From: Megalonaias nervosa
Taxonomy: Eukaryota; Mollusca; Bivalvia; Unionida; Unionidae
DNA length: 64,000 nucleotides
NCBI GenBank assembly: GCA_016617855.1
Contig: JAECUM010003303.1
Coordinates: 1-64,000 of the forward strand
Reading direction: 5' to 3'
In this document: positions 1-13,700 of the stretch, in pieces
How the letters are laid out: the number at the start of each line of letters is the position of its first letter
Numbering within the stretch: the stretch's first letter is position 1
The notes under the pieces: generated by a model
Seen by the model: only the letters and a program-made list of their open reading frames with translations
Databases searched by the model: none
Told to the model about the DNA's origin: nothing
Position numbers and translations under genes: made by a program

Positions 1-1548
1 AAAATCTAAAAATAGCATGTACTGTAATCAAAATTTCCGACATCTGGAGATCAGCAGTTTTCTGGTCAACAATGTTGAATTTGCAAACATATCCAATTAC
101 AAACAGTTTTTATAGGACATTAAACTAAATAAATGTTGTAATATTCCCTATTTCTTCAAGTGAATTAAAAGACAGTGACAATATCTACCCACCATGTTTC
201 TTCAATCTAGGGTTATTTGTACCCGATTGTAAATCTGAATTCACCTCACTTTGATTTACTCCGAAATAAAAACATAATCCAGATAATCAGTGTAAATGTG
301 CATTACTGTTCACTGTTTCAATTGCACTCATGTACATGAAAACAAGTAGTAAAGTAAAGGTCGAGATAATACTTAACAACATTCAAGAATAAGAAGGGGT
401 AAATCCATCTTTACACGTCTAAAGGTTGGTGCTAAAAACTGCCAAAGGTGCAACCCTGAAGTCTATACACCTTAAGCTGGTGATAAGACCTACAGAACTT
501 AAACATATCTGGTGATTGAAAAGTTATGATACTGTTATATGGCAGGCCGATTTTGGTCCAAAAGTTGACATACTTTTGCAATATAACATATTTTCAAGCC
601 TTTAGAAGCAGGTCTCTATGTGTACCACTTCAGTCCTGTTTGCAATGCATCTTCGCTGAATTCAAAATACAATTTCAGGCAATGTACATCATTAAAATTT
701 TCCTCCATTTCTTTAAGGCCTTTTTTAAAAAGGATTTTAAGGTCCAAATGCAATTTTTGGGTTTTCAAGGTTTTCTGAGGCCTGCTGCAGAACACGTTTC
801 AGGAACCATCATGATATAAGTCACAGCGACACAATTTTCAGTGAAAGGTGTAGCACTCTGCATGAGTCATCTAAATATGTATTTTCTTCAGAAGGAAAAA
901 TCTATTTGCATTAATTGCATTGGTATTTCTTTTTTTCTCTGGCACTAGCCCCCAGTCCAAGATGAATATTCATGCTTCAAATTCCTAAATGGAGGTGTTC
1001 AGTAAATAAGAATAAGATTCTAGCCCAATACCTTAGTCTACTTTCACTTGAAACATCATCCTTCTTTACTACCAAGATTGAATGGAGATCACAGGCAGGA
1101 GGGAATTAGGCAATAATGGAAGGCATGTTTTGCTAACTTAAAATTAGCCAAATATACTTATTCCTATTTGAATACCCGACATTGACAGGTGGAAATGAGA
1201 TGGGGTCTCAATGGAAATGAGGACCAGCAACAATTGACTCTTATGGGATCTTGTTCAAGTCCACCAGAATGGAAAAGGCATGGTCATCCTGAACCCACTG
1301 CCAAGGCAAGATAGGACTGTCCTGTCTGGTATTTCTTTTTAGACAGTGAGACAATGAATTAGGGTCAGTGTTGTCCTCTACCTCCTCACATAAGGCTTAT
1401 ACATATGAATCAGATCTGGATCATGTTCTTTTAAATTCATGGTCTAAAATTACTAAATGGACAATGGAATATTTGGTTTGGACTGGGTACATAGCATATG
1501 CTACTTTAGGAGGTAAATAAACTGCTGTTAAACCAAGACTATACTTAC
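1..1548. other. MCM5 intron 5 (partial)
   Basis: AT-rich non-coding sequence. The only structure seen is a DIRS-type terminal-repeat fragment around 930-1130, listed separately. No MCM5 exon 6 was found. Confidence 0.6.
928..1130. repeat. Dispersed repeat related to the unit at 33100-33290 (probable DIRS/Ngaro terminal repeat)
   Basis: Shares 'ctggcactagcccccagtcc', a 'gaatatt' block and 'gagggaattaggcaataat' with 33108-33288 in the same order and spacing range. The 33-kb copy lies next to a tyrosine recombinase remnant, which suggests a terminal repeat of that element type. Confidence 0.45.
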
Positions 1549-1704
1549 CTATCACAATAAAGCTGCATGTGGCGAGGCATTTCTCCATTAGGAACTGATT
1601 CTGGTGATTCCTGAAGCTTGAGTACTTGGAAATCAACACATGTACACTTGTCAGGCATAATAAAAAAAGGATCTACAGGGCATTTAGGTGCCCCAGCCTG
1701 ATCT
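1549..1704 (-). CDS. MCM5: MCM5 exon 5 (second half of zinc region)
   Basis: Reads [20 protein letters not shown] and on to [13 protein letters not shown], ending with two bases of the arginine codon at a GTAAGT donor. This is the strongest MCM5 signature in the window. The next exon, expected to begin YLCDKVVPG or similar, was not found between 1 and 1548 and must lie to the left. Confidence 0.97.
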
Positions 1705-4700
1705 CTGAAAGAGAAAAAAAAGAGAAATACTGTACACTGACTTGCATCTACCAAATAAAAAGTGTAACAAATTAGAGGATAAACCCAGAGTAACAAGAAT
1801 CCCTCCAAGTTGTTGTTGTTGTTGTTGTTGTATGGTTTAACACCATTTTTCAGCACAAGATAGGCTATATATGGTGGCCAGTATTAATGGTGGAGGAAGA
1901 ACTAGGGAGCACCCCTGAAAGAACCACCGACCCACGAGAAGCTACTGGCAAGTTGTCTCACATACCCACATTGGCCGAGCCCGAGACTCAAACCCACGCA
2001 GACAGAAATCCCTTCAAGTGACTGATGTTCTATTTGCTGAAAGAAATTTTGCAGACTCAAGACAAAACCAGTTCTCATTTGTAACTGCTGACACCTAAAT
2101 TCTTCAGGAATACAAAGATTTTCGTTATGGCAACCATGGCAGCTATACTGAATTAAAAATCAGCAATATTTTCATCAAGGACCAATGGTGGTTTATGGGC
2201 CGGGGGGACCGAATTAACTTCTGCAGGGGAAGGGGTCAGTTGAGAAACAAAACTCAACTTTTTCATTAGGCCTAAGACAGTCGTGCTGAGTAAATCATTC
2301 AAGAAAATTCTTTAGAACAAAATGCTTTGGACCAGTAGCAAGATCTGCTGGGAGACAAGGATCACTTGTTGGTTTTCCATCCAGTTGCTATGGAAGCCAC
2401 ACCATAGCTAGCGAGTCACCATAGACAAAACAAACCCCAGCTACAGCGCATTTTAAGAAACATATACCAAAATTGATCCAAATTGATTCAGCCATTATGA
2501 AGAAATTGAAAATTGATTTCCACATTTTCTATGGAAGCCACATATTGCTAGGAGCCAGTTCAGCAAAAATTCTAGAGAAAATGTTCAAAATAAAACTAAA
2601 AAAAAAAACACTGCTACCCAACTCGAACAAAAGTTTCTCATGGTACTCAGTATTTTGAATTTTCAAAGTGTTTTCAAGGCCTCAAGAGACAAATTCATTT
2701 TTCAAGGCTTTTCAAGGTTCACTACGGACCCTGGTTTGATGGTATTTTGAGAAAAAGCTATAAAGAACAGCTTCATCATGCAGGCATTTTCCATAAACAA
2801 CTTGGAGACTAAAATGCCTGAGGTTCTCCTTCCAAGTTAGGCTGGTTCCCTGACCAGCTCAACAAATCTAATATGAAATCTGGATCCAGATCAAATCTGG
2901 ACAAGTTATATCTGGATTTGGCCACAACAACCATCTTTTCATTTTTTGTTCAGACTAGTCCAGAAGTTTGTATTTTTTTAAAGCAAGACAAACTGTACGG
3001 GTCAGCAGGTGTGTGAGAGCTTTGTGACTAAGAAACACCTACAATTCCTGGTCGTTTTTTTTACATACAAAACCTCAAGGCAAGTATCTTTTCAAGCCAT
3101 CAAGTCCCTGAAAAGTGATGAAATAAAAACAAAAACAGATAAGGGCAATGTTTTAAATAAAAGTGGAGCCATATCCAGACCTGCCAACCTTCCAGACTTA
3201 CAATTAGTGAAAGGTGGTAAAAAAAAAAAATAGTGAATTTTGAACACAATTAGTGAAAAATTATACCATGACACTAGCTCCATCCACTTTGATGGTCAGT
3301 ACTGCATTATATGAAAATCCCAAAATAAAAATAAAACATTATTTACATTGATTACATGTACTACTTTATTTGCAGCCAAATTTACTGATATACACAAACT
3401 TCACGCTATTTTGTCATGTTATAATGCTGCAGCAGTCTTGAACTTCCTCAATCAGGCTATGGTAAATTTGTTTTAAAACAGTTTGGGCTTCTTGCCTGCT
3501 GTTCAATCTTGGTGACTAAAATTGTTGCAAATTTTCAGCACCTAAGGAGGCATTAAAGTTTGTCTTATTTTTCCTTACAATGAGAAATATTCTTTCACTG
3601 TCATTGATGCTATCTTGAGTAGGTGGCTTAAAGTAATCCAGATCTGAAATCTGTCGAGTGCTCTTCACTTTTCCAATCTCTATGTGTTTTTTGCAAGCTG
3701 TGTGTTTTTTCACATCGTTTTGCCACATGCCCACAGGGACTTGTATCGTTGCTTACAATTTATCTGTCATACAATTACTATATAATAATATTATTATATA
3801 GTACATGTATGACAGGTAAATTGAAAGCAACGATATGAGCTCTGTGCACATTCCCAATTCTAAAATTCGCAGCATACTATTGTACAAAAAGCATAATGTA
3901 CATCGATGTTTGATGGCTGAATGCAAGGCCAATTTTTGGTGTACTCCAATCCATATTGCACTTTTTGTGGAATACACCTTTATCCATGCTGGTGAAACAT
4001 TTTAACTTCTGTGTAACTTAATTATGAAATGGTATTAATCCGTTAAGATGAGAAGTCGAACGATTAACAATTAGTGGTGTTGGTGCATGCATGGAAAAAT
4101 ATGAACTCAAGCAAATTACCATACATGCTTATCTTACAATATCTCAAAAAATTTGCTAAATTCCTACACTTGAAAAAGCTGTCTTCATTTGGTGTTTCTT
4201 TTTAAAAACAAAAAATGTTGCTTTGAGCATGTACGTTTGCAACTTTTAAAAAAATCAGTTGGGCCCTGGTTTTCTTCACAAGTACTAGTAGAACTTGTTC
4301 TAAATAGATTATATACTTTACAATGCTTGCTACAGGGTAAACTGCAACAATTGAATCAAGTTTTACTAACATCGTGACTAGCAATACAGGATCATTATGG
4401 GTATGAGTGATCACTGCTGCTATTCTTACTTGCACTTGATGGGATAAAATTTATTTTATTCGTGATGTATGCTGGTTGAGAATTCGGGAATTCTTAATTA
4501 TTTTGCCCATGACGTGAATCGCCATCAAGAATCATGAAATTCACGCCAAAATCAAGAGTGCTGGCATGTCTGCTGACGAGACCATCTCAGCAGGGCAGTT
4601 GATTTTGACCAGTTTTCAGTAAGATGTAACAAAATATCATAAAACTGCTATAGTAAAATTCGAAAACATATCTGAGAGTTCAGTATTTGAAACATGCAGC

Positions 4701-7700
4701 TAAGGTAAACATAATGTTCAACTGAAAAGTTTGTGAAGTACACAGACACCTTATTTACCACTAGTACAGTTGCACAAACTTCAGTTCCAAACCCAATACA
4801 ACTCAATGGCTTGTTGCGATTTCTCAAATAAAAATAACTGTGTCCCTTCCTGCTTTTAATCACAAGAATCTAAATATTCCTTTATATTTTTCTGTGCTGT
4901 TTAACTTTTTAAGAGGCTCATTTTACGTTCATCAACATGCATTGCTTGATCGATGGCATTTTTAAAAATTCTATGGTCAACAGAGTAATCATGCAGACAC
5001 TTCACATGAAAAAATATGTGCAGTTTAAAGCGTCAGTGGTACCGCTGTAAAGTTGGTCTGGTTTCCTAATTCCACCAATTCTAATATGAAACCCGGATCC
5101 AAATCAAACAGGATGAACCAATTATCCAGATTTTTCGCAACAATCACTTTCTTGTAGCTTTTGCTTTGACTCTGCAAGTCCTTATTTTTAGGGCAAGTTT
5201 TGTAAGACTTTGGCAAAATTGTAAGGGTTGGCAGGTCTGCATACCTCAAAATTTGACAGAAAGCATTAAAATAAAACTCGTTAAAAACCTTTTTATTTAC
5301 CCTATATATTGTGTCCAGTACCGTATCAAATTTGGTTTTAACTGAAGCATTTCAGAGACAAACAAGGGGCATCATTCAGCCCAATAATAAAAAGCAAACC
5401 AAAGACAGCTTTACAACAGAAAATCGTTAATTAAAGTTAGACATACGTGTTACACTTTCTAGGCAATGCATAACCCTCAAGTCCTGGTTTCACAGCAATG
5501 TTATTGATAACATTCCGACAGCTGCGACACTGGATCGTCAGTTTTGTGGCCTTTGCACGTACAGCCGAAGCAGCAATCACAATACCAGGAATCTTTACTA
5601 GGCGTGCCATCTGATTTGACTGAAGATAAAGAGATTATGAAATAATATAGTTTTCCCTACTGTGGTTTCTGAAAAACGCTGAAACACAACAAAGAATGGG
5701 ACTCGTCTAAAGATGACATTCACAGATTCTTTCTTTTACTACTTGTGTAAAACATCCAGCACAGACTTGTTCTTAAAGTCTAAAAAAAGAACTATGAATC
5801 AACATACACCTGAACATCATGCATGATGTACAGCATTGCTATTATTATAATGTCGACAATGTTGATTCCAATTCAAGAGAACAAAATGGCATGAATTAAG
5901 ACCTGTTGGTACATTACATGATGGCAGTCCGACATTCTTTGAAATCAACACTGATACATATTGTGGTGGTTATCAAAGGCTTGTGGCCATAATAATTAGT
6001 GTGCCGTGGTGGCTCAGTGGTTAGCATGCCACACTCACAATCAAAATGTGGGTTCAAATCCTACCAATGAACCAGCCCATGTCAGCTACCATGTCCTTAG
6101 GCAAGGCACTATACTCCAATTGCCTCTGCACTAATAACCTAATTGTGTTGGTGTGCTGTAAAGCATCAAACCAAACCAAACCAAACCATAACAATTAGTG
6201 CTGTAGAGCTGTTCCGACTGTCGCCAGGAAAACTGGAGGCCAAATTTTCAAGAATACCTCACATAGGTGGCAACCCATATTGACACCATTCCATAGCTCA
6301 AGAGTCCCATAAGTCTGAATGCATTTATACTATATTTACACTTGTGTCTTTTTCCTTATCGAGTAAATCCAGGCATGAGCTAATTCTTTTAATGAAAAAA
6401 GCGCAATCCATATACAGGTGAGTGTAAAATGTAATTTTGTAAAAAGAAAGCCTAATATTACGCTAAAAGCATAATGGTTGGCATGTATGGTTCAGCAGAA
6501 CAAAAATGAGATGGAGGAAGAAACAGCCATAATTTAATATTTACATAACACTTCAACATCTGTCTCTCTTTCTTCCTGATCCACTGTAAGACTGAAATCA
6601 GAATCTCCAAAATATGTAGCTGTATAAGCATTAATCTGTTCATTGTTTCTCAACTTAATGTGTTTCTTATTGTGTATGAATACTGTTCTGTACTGAGAAC
6701 CCCTATTCACAGCTCACAGGTATTATCTTTTGGATAATTCCACTCCAAAATAAGAATTTTTATAACGTAAGATCTAAAGTTTATAACTTTCCGGAAATAG
6801 CACTCTGCTGACTACAATGCCTGATTTATGTTTCCATAATGCTGTATTAGGATTTCAAGTCCATTAATATCATATTCTACTTGTTCAAACATAGGTATTT
6901 TGATCAAATAAATATCTTTACTTTTTAAATTCATGTTCAGATCTTGATTTATTAGATTTATAATAGCCTTTATGCTAGGGCTATGGTTTTGTAGCACATG
7001 ATCCTATAGTGCTAAGCTGTGAGGAAAAAAAACAATGAAAAGTGCACTCCATTTTTAAATACTGTATTTTAATTTGGCTTGTTCATCTGCCGTATCTACA
7101 ATTAATTCTGAAATACTGCTTAAATGAGGAGTTGACCAGCATGACATCTGTTTTTGTCCATCCAGCATGTAAATCCGATTTTTATTCAATACCATTATTT
7201 GGTTTCAAATCACTCACTGGTATCACTATTAACATTTTCCCAGCTCCTATAATATGATGTACTTTCTAATGTTAAAAATGGATTGCCTTCATTACTAAGA
7301 TCAGCCAAAATAAATCATCTAAAGATTAACAACACTGGAATCTGTCAATGTGGATCTTCTAGGGAGCCCTGATTATAAATGTGCATTTTTATAACTTCTT
7401 GATGCAAGGTTCAAACTTTGGCACAATGCCTGTTAGGGCTGTTCCAGTAAAACATATATTCCCCCCCCCCCCGGGCCGCACTTCAAAAAAACTTCTGCAG
7501 GTGGTTGTGTTTTAAACTATTTTGATTCCGACAGTGGAAAGTTGGTTAGGAAAATCACTTCTGTTGTGGGTTGTGTAAACAAAATGAGAAATAGCTGGTG
7601 GGGTTGTCATTCAAAAAGAATATATAGTGAAAATCACATCTAACCCCCTCCTAGCGGTCTAACTCACGTGAATAAAACATTGGATCACAAATTATGCCAG

Positions 7701-10700
7701 TACACGTGAGTGCACCAAATTTGTACGAATTCACGTACTTTTAAAGCAGTGATACACATTCACAAATTACGTCAACGTCGCAGATATATAACATGTGCTT
7801 TGCAATTTTTATTCAACTTTTAACTTTAGAAGTGCATTTCGCAACTTAATTCGCGGTGCCAGTAGCGGTTTCAAATCGCTTGATGTGCAAACATTAAAAG
7901 AGCTGGATACTTCGGTTCAACATGAATGACTGTTAAACTAAGTCTGACTGGTTCATTTGGCCCTGACACAAGCACTGATGGTAGTTTTAACCCTACTTTT
8001 CATCATGGAAGTTTTACAAATGCCTGTTTCAAATAAGGGCCACACAGGAAAACAAAATGGCTGGATCACAACAGGGTTTGTCTTCCAACGTTTTCAGTTG
8101 GCAAATACTGGCTGGTGAAAGCTATGACAATGAATTTCATGTGTATCAGTCTGTTGGACACTGGGAAAATGTCACTGGAAATACCAGTGTGTGATTTTGA
8201 GCCCGAAATTGATGTAGAGTGCGAGTTGGATGGAGAGCATTATTTCGAAACTACCAATCCTAAATACAGGCAATTTAAACGTTCAGTGCAATTTTTGTTT
8301 CTTTTCTCCAGACATTCAGCACTGAGAGATTTTGTGCCAATTTAAGTTGAGCATTCAGATAAATTGAATAAATAAAGATTTAACAAATTAAAAAGAGCAT
8401 ATTCAAGATACCCATGTCTGAACAAGCAGACTATGTGAATGTTGGACTTAAGACCCTAATACAGCATTATGGAAGAGAAAAAATCTGGCATAAGAGGCAG
8501 TAAAGCACTGATTCAAGGAAGTGAAACTTTGGCAGAGTTCATGTTTGTGAAAACTTTTCTTTTTTGAAGAGAGAGATCCAAGAGAATACCTGTGAGATGT
8601 TGAAAACTGCACAATGATAAACAGTAACTTGTTCAAGCTAGTTATGCATTTGCCTTTTCAGACAGCAGACAATGAAAGGGAGTTCTCAGCACAGTATAAT
8701 ATTCATACACAGAAGGAGGAGGACCATATTAAATTCAGAAACAAACAGATTAATGCTTATAGGATTCATCAGAGAATCCCCATACAACATAATTGTGTAG
8801 ATCTCTAGTTGGCAGAGCCACTATGGCAACAAAAGAATGAGAAGACTAACTTTCACATCATGCAGATGTATTACCAAATGAAGTACATGCTCTCTATGTG
8901 CAAACATTAAATGACATTAAACATAAGAGACTGACCGAAATGTGTAAACTCGAAGCAAGATGGATAAAATTTGTCCTGTTTGTGTTTGGTTATTCCTAGG
9001 TATATTTTGAGCATGGTGATATTTTCTGCAGACCTTTTGGCAGTTTGTTCCAAGCCATCATTTGGTATTTGTATTACAAATTAGATAACTATTGTCTGGT
9101 ACACAACATTTTGAAGCAGTGTCATTAACTAATGATGAAATTGATGAAAAAAGATGATGTAATTCTGATATAAAATCTTTACTACACTCCTATTCTGTTT
9201 GTCCTGGTTCTTTTTTTACCATCTCCTTTAGTTTTACTGGTACCAATAATTTTAATAAAATTGTAGCTTGTTTTCTTGCAATCTCAATATTTGTGATCAT
9301 GTATTATTGTCAACAGGTAAAATGTGTTGTAAAATCTAAAACTATTAATTAACAAGGGACTGTGTGGGTCAACTTCATGTGTGCAGAAATTATTGCCATA
9401 TTACAGAGTGTTGTTAGAAACAACAGATGAGTTGTACAAGATCTATTTTGCAACGTTATAGAACCAGCACTTGTATTGTCACCACATATTCCATTTAAAC
9501 AATACTATCATTATTTCTACATATTCCTATTAGTATCTTCCCAGTGGTATTAATTTCCTAATCTGATGTTCATTTCTTGCACAATTTTTACATTTCAAGA
9601 ATTCTCACAGTATCATTAAAAAACAATGTAATCTGCACCAAACTGAGTTTGAGAAGAAGTTCATTTTTTAACCCAAAAATCACTGAAGCTATGAGTTCTA
9701 GCATTAAAGTTTCACACTAAATAACATTTTAAGTCAACATGATAGTAATTTAAGATGCAACTGTACTAATTTCACCTTAGGTATATTCAAATCTTGAATG
9801 TGATGGATGAACATGGCTCCAAAGTAAACACATCAATTTTAGAACCTTTTCACCATGAATCAAGCATATAATCAGAGTCCAACTGAATTGTTAGAAAAAT
9901 TTTAATTCTTTTGACAACATCGTAATTAGCTGTCAAATATGGAGTAAGCCTATGGTCTTTCTGCCATCCCGACCAAGACCCCACCACAACCATGTGACCA
10001 TGCCCAATGACATCACAGTAATAATCACTATACAACTCAAGATGACATCTTTTTGAGTATTTTTGTATCAGTAGAGCCTTAACAGAGTGGAACAGTAAGA
10101 AAGAGTGACAGGTATTTAAGTGTTATGGAGATATGGAACAATCGCTATTCCTCCCGCAACCACATCCTCATTGGAGATCGCACACACACACAAAACTTAG
10201 ATTAAATCCTGAAATCCTGGCAGCATCCCTGCAGGGGAGATAACTTGACCATTTTATTTTATTTTATTGGTCTCTGGTTATCCCATGATATTTCTGTTAC
10301 TTGAACATTATCTTACAGTGTGTCCAGTCAGCATAGTCGAAAAAGGCATACAACCACTGAAAGTTGTTGAAAACCATACTATAAATCAGTGAAGACAAAA
10401 TAGAGTATATATGAGTTTGACTGTCCCAGATTGGTTGATAATGAAAGTAAGATTTTTAGTAAAAAGAATCTTTTGAGAGCTTGTCCTACTTGTAACTGAA
10501 AAGTCAGGGACATTGTTTTATTAACATAATTTCCATCCCTTTACAGACTTGAGTTTGGAAGACTCGTACTGAAATCAGCAAATGACTCATTGGTGTAGTA
10601 TTGAAAGCATATATTTCAAACTTGTTTAGATCCAGAAAATGGTGTGGCTATTACGGTTTTCTTTTCACAAAAGCTGTCTTCATAGATGTGTCTATACGGA

Positions 10701-13700
10701 TAAAAATTTGATCATAAGCACGCAGAAATTTCAAGTTATTGAATTTTAATATCATGGTCTTTGCACAGGTTTACAATGGGAACTGAATTAGTGCAGCGAG
10801 TCCTGAACTCTCGAGTTTTGTACAGAAACATGGAATCCAAGCAGAATACATCCAAAAATGTAGAGGTTTTCTATCTTGGATTTAGTCTCCCCATTGCATT
10901 TCACACTGATATACATATTCACAAACAATCAGCATAGTAGCAAGAAAAGTAAGTGACAAATTTAGATACATATCATAAACAAGACAAACAGTATGTGGGG
11001 GGACAAGATCATAAGAACAGGCTGGAATGGAGAAGTTTAATAACAACAATAATGAGTAGAAGAGTGTCTCTTTTTTGATGTGTGCAACATTATTTTCTCA
11101 GGTTCAGTAAGAAATTACATCAAAGGGAAGACAATAATGGGTGTACAGTTAACTAAACCAACATGAATTAAGCTACTTAAAAGATGTATCAAATTGATTA
11201 AACCTTCTGGTTGTATCTGTTCTGGTCTGTTCCTGTCCATTCTGGTGATCATGTCCACTGAATCAGTATGGTTGGAAAAAAATTTGGCAAATTTAAAGAT
11301 GGAAAAATCTTTTGGCAGATTGTGATTATATGCTGTACTTCTGCCTCTTAGATGTGAATAATTTCATTTCTTGGTTTGTTGATTCTGGTGTTGCTCAATT
11401 CAAATACATCATTAATAATAAACACTGATATATTCTCATACTTTGTCTGCTAAAAATATTTATGGCACATGCACATCTCCATATATTGGTGAATATAGCT
11501 TGAATTCGTAATAACAGTTCTGGCTGGAACAATAGACATTGTTAGAGAAACTTGAAGTGAGCTAAAATGTAAACTTTTCGGCAGTGTTTGATGCAGGATT
11601 GCTCAAGACTTCTCCATCTCATATGCTCACCATGAAAAATCCATTTGTCCCAACTGATGATGACTTTTAGGTAACTGTCAGAAAGGCATAATTGTTGGAG
11701 TCAAAATTGATAAACTCGTACAGCTGTGGCAAAAATGATGGACTACTACCTTTGCTGCTGTTGCAACTGTTGATTAGTTGGTTGATTTAGCTTGGTTTGG
11801 TTTGTTTTTTGGGGGGTTTTTAATGCCATGTTTTAATATGGCAGCCAATATATTAGGTGGAGGAAGAACCCGAAAGAACACCAACCCAAATTGGTTGATC
11901 TGTGACAAAAAAATCACTGAGATGTGCAAGTGATCTGTAAAAGCAAGCACCTTTGTACACTTGGGCACATGGAGCCTCTGTTGTTTTGACGTTTATCTCT
12001 AACAGCCCAAGTCATTTAGACATGAGACCTCAGGTTTTGGTAGATTGTTATGGCCTTTGCACCATTTTCAGATCAAGAGAATCTATATACGGCAGCCACT
12101 TTTACTGCTTAAAAAAATCCAAGTACTTTTGAGACACCGAACACCGCTCATTCATTTTGTAATTAATCCGGAAAAAAGTGGCACGCTATGTAAAATAGGT
12201 TTCCGATCCCTGACTCAAGAGTCTGCATTTCAGGCGACTTGGCAAGTTTCAAATTGTTCCAACGAAATCTAATTCGACATTACACAGTTTACTTTTTGCT
12301 TTGTTTAGTTTCTTTGATAAAAAGCTGCCAAACTTCCTATTTTAATTCTTGCCAAAATGTTTTCTTCTTTCAATATTCAGGTTTTCATTTCCTGACAAAT
12401 CATGTATTATAAGTTTCTCAAAACATTTATTGAAAAAACTAACAAGGAATCGTAGAATCTGACCACACATTTAAAGCAATACAAAATTTAACTATTATTC
12501 AAATCAAAAGCAGCATGCCTGAAAACAAATCAAAATAGCAAAACATAGTGATCACTTTAGTAAACAGTTTAGTAAGGATACAAATTCATGATTTCTGTAT
12601 TAGAATAGAAATCCCTATTATAAAATCTATGTTCATTGACATTAAATTAGTAGGTATCAAGGATCTGATCAATAACATCTACAAATAATAAGCCACCAAG
12701 AAAATCTGTGATTTCACAGTATCAGAAACGTACATGACTGACAGACAAACAAACAAAAGATTGATTATAATGAATGAATACAAATAAAAATATGCAGTAG
12801 ATTATATGATCTATAAGAATTCAGTAGATTACCTCCAGTCAGTTGTAATTTAAATCGCTTTTGTCCCCAACCCAATATTAAAATCGCTTCTGTCGCCCAT
12901 TAACCCATAGCCAGATGTAAAAAAAAAAAATATGCTTCTGTTGGGGGCAATGTTTTTCGACTAAAACATATCTGATGGTGGATCATAATTTTTTTAAACT
13001 GCTTCTGTTGTGGGTTGGTTGAATTTGAAAGTGACTTCCCCCCCCCCCCAGGGGATATATGTTTTAATGGAACAGCCCTTATCAGACCAAATGTTACAAT
13101 CAAATTAAAGTTTAACAACCATTCATGTCAAGCAGAAGAAAAACCAGACAAGCACTACAACGTCTACCATTTCTACAAGGCAAAGTTTCAAGAAAAACAA
13201 CTTAATGTCATTGGCTTCATTTTAGCGCCTATCTAGTGCTGAAAAATGGCGTTAAACCCTTTAACAACAAGCACCTAATCTGTCACAAACTTTATGCACT
13301 AATAGACCAATTTTTTTTTAATTTCCAAAGATTACAACAGTGGATTTAGGCCTGTTAGCTTGTACTCATGTGGGAAAAGGGTGTCAGCATTTTCTTCAAG
13401 ACCTCTGCATTTATGCAAGTGTTCACTGAATAACTTTAAAGGTTTAATTAATTCATAAGAAATGTAGTTTGAATGCTTGAATTGAAAGCGCAGGGATCTT
13501 TAATACTGACTTGCACATCCAAGCTCAATATTTAGTCTTTTTTTAAAAATGCCAAATCTATGAAAATAACATAACCACAAATATGTATTTATTTAAACCA
13601 AGCCACGAAAATTTTTTTTTAACATGACTCAAAGTATTATGCTAAATACAACAGCCACAATATTCAAGGTATGGGATAAATACTTAAATTTCTTCACAGT

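Noticed and set aside
5998..6080. tRNA gene, from box A and box B
   Set aside because: The head does not fold as a clean cloverleaf, is followed by a SINE body and an AAACC tail, and has target duplications; the same applies to the heads at 29845 and 30758.
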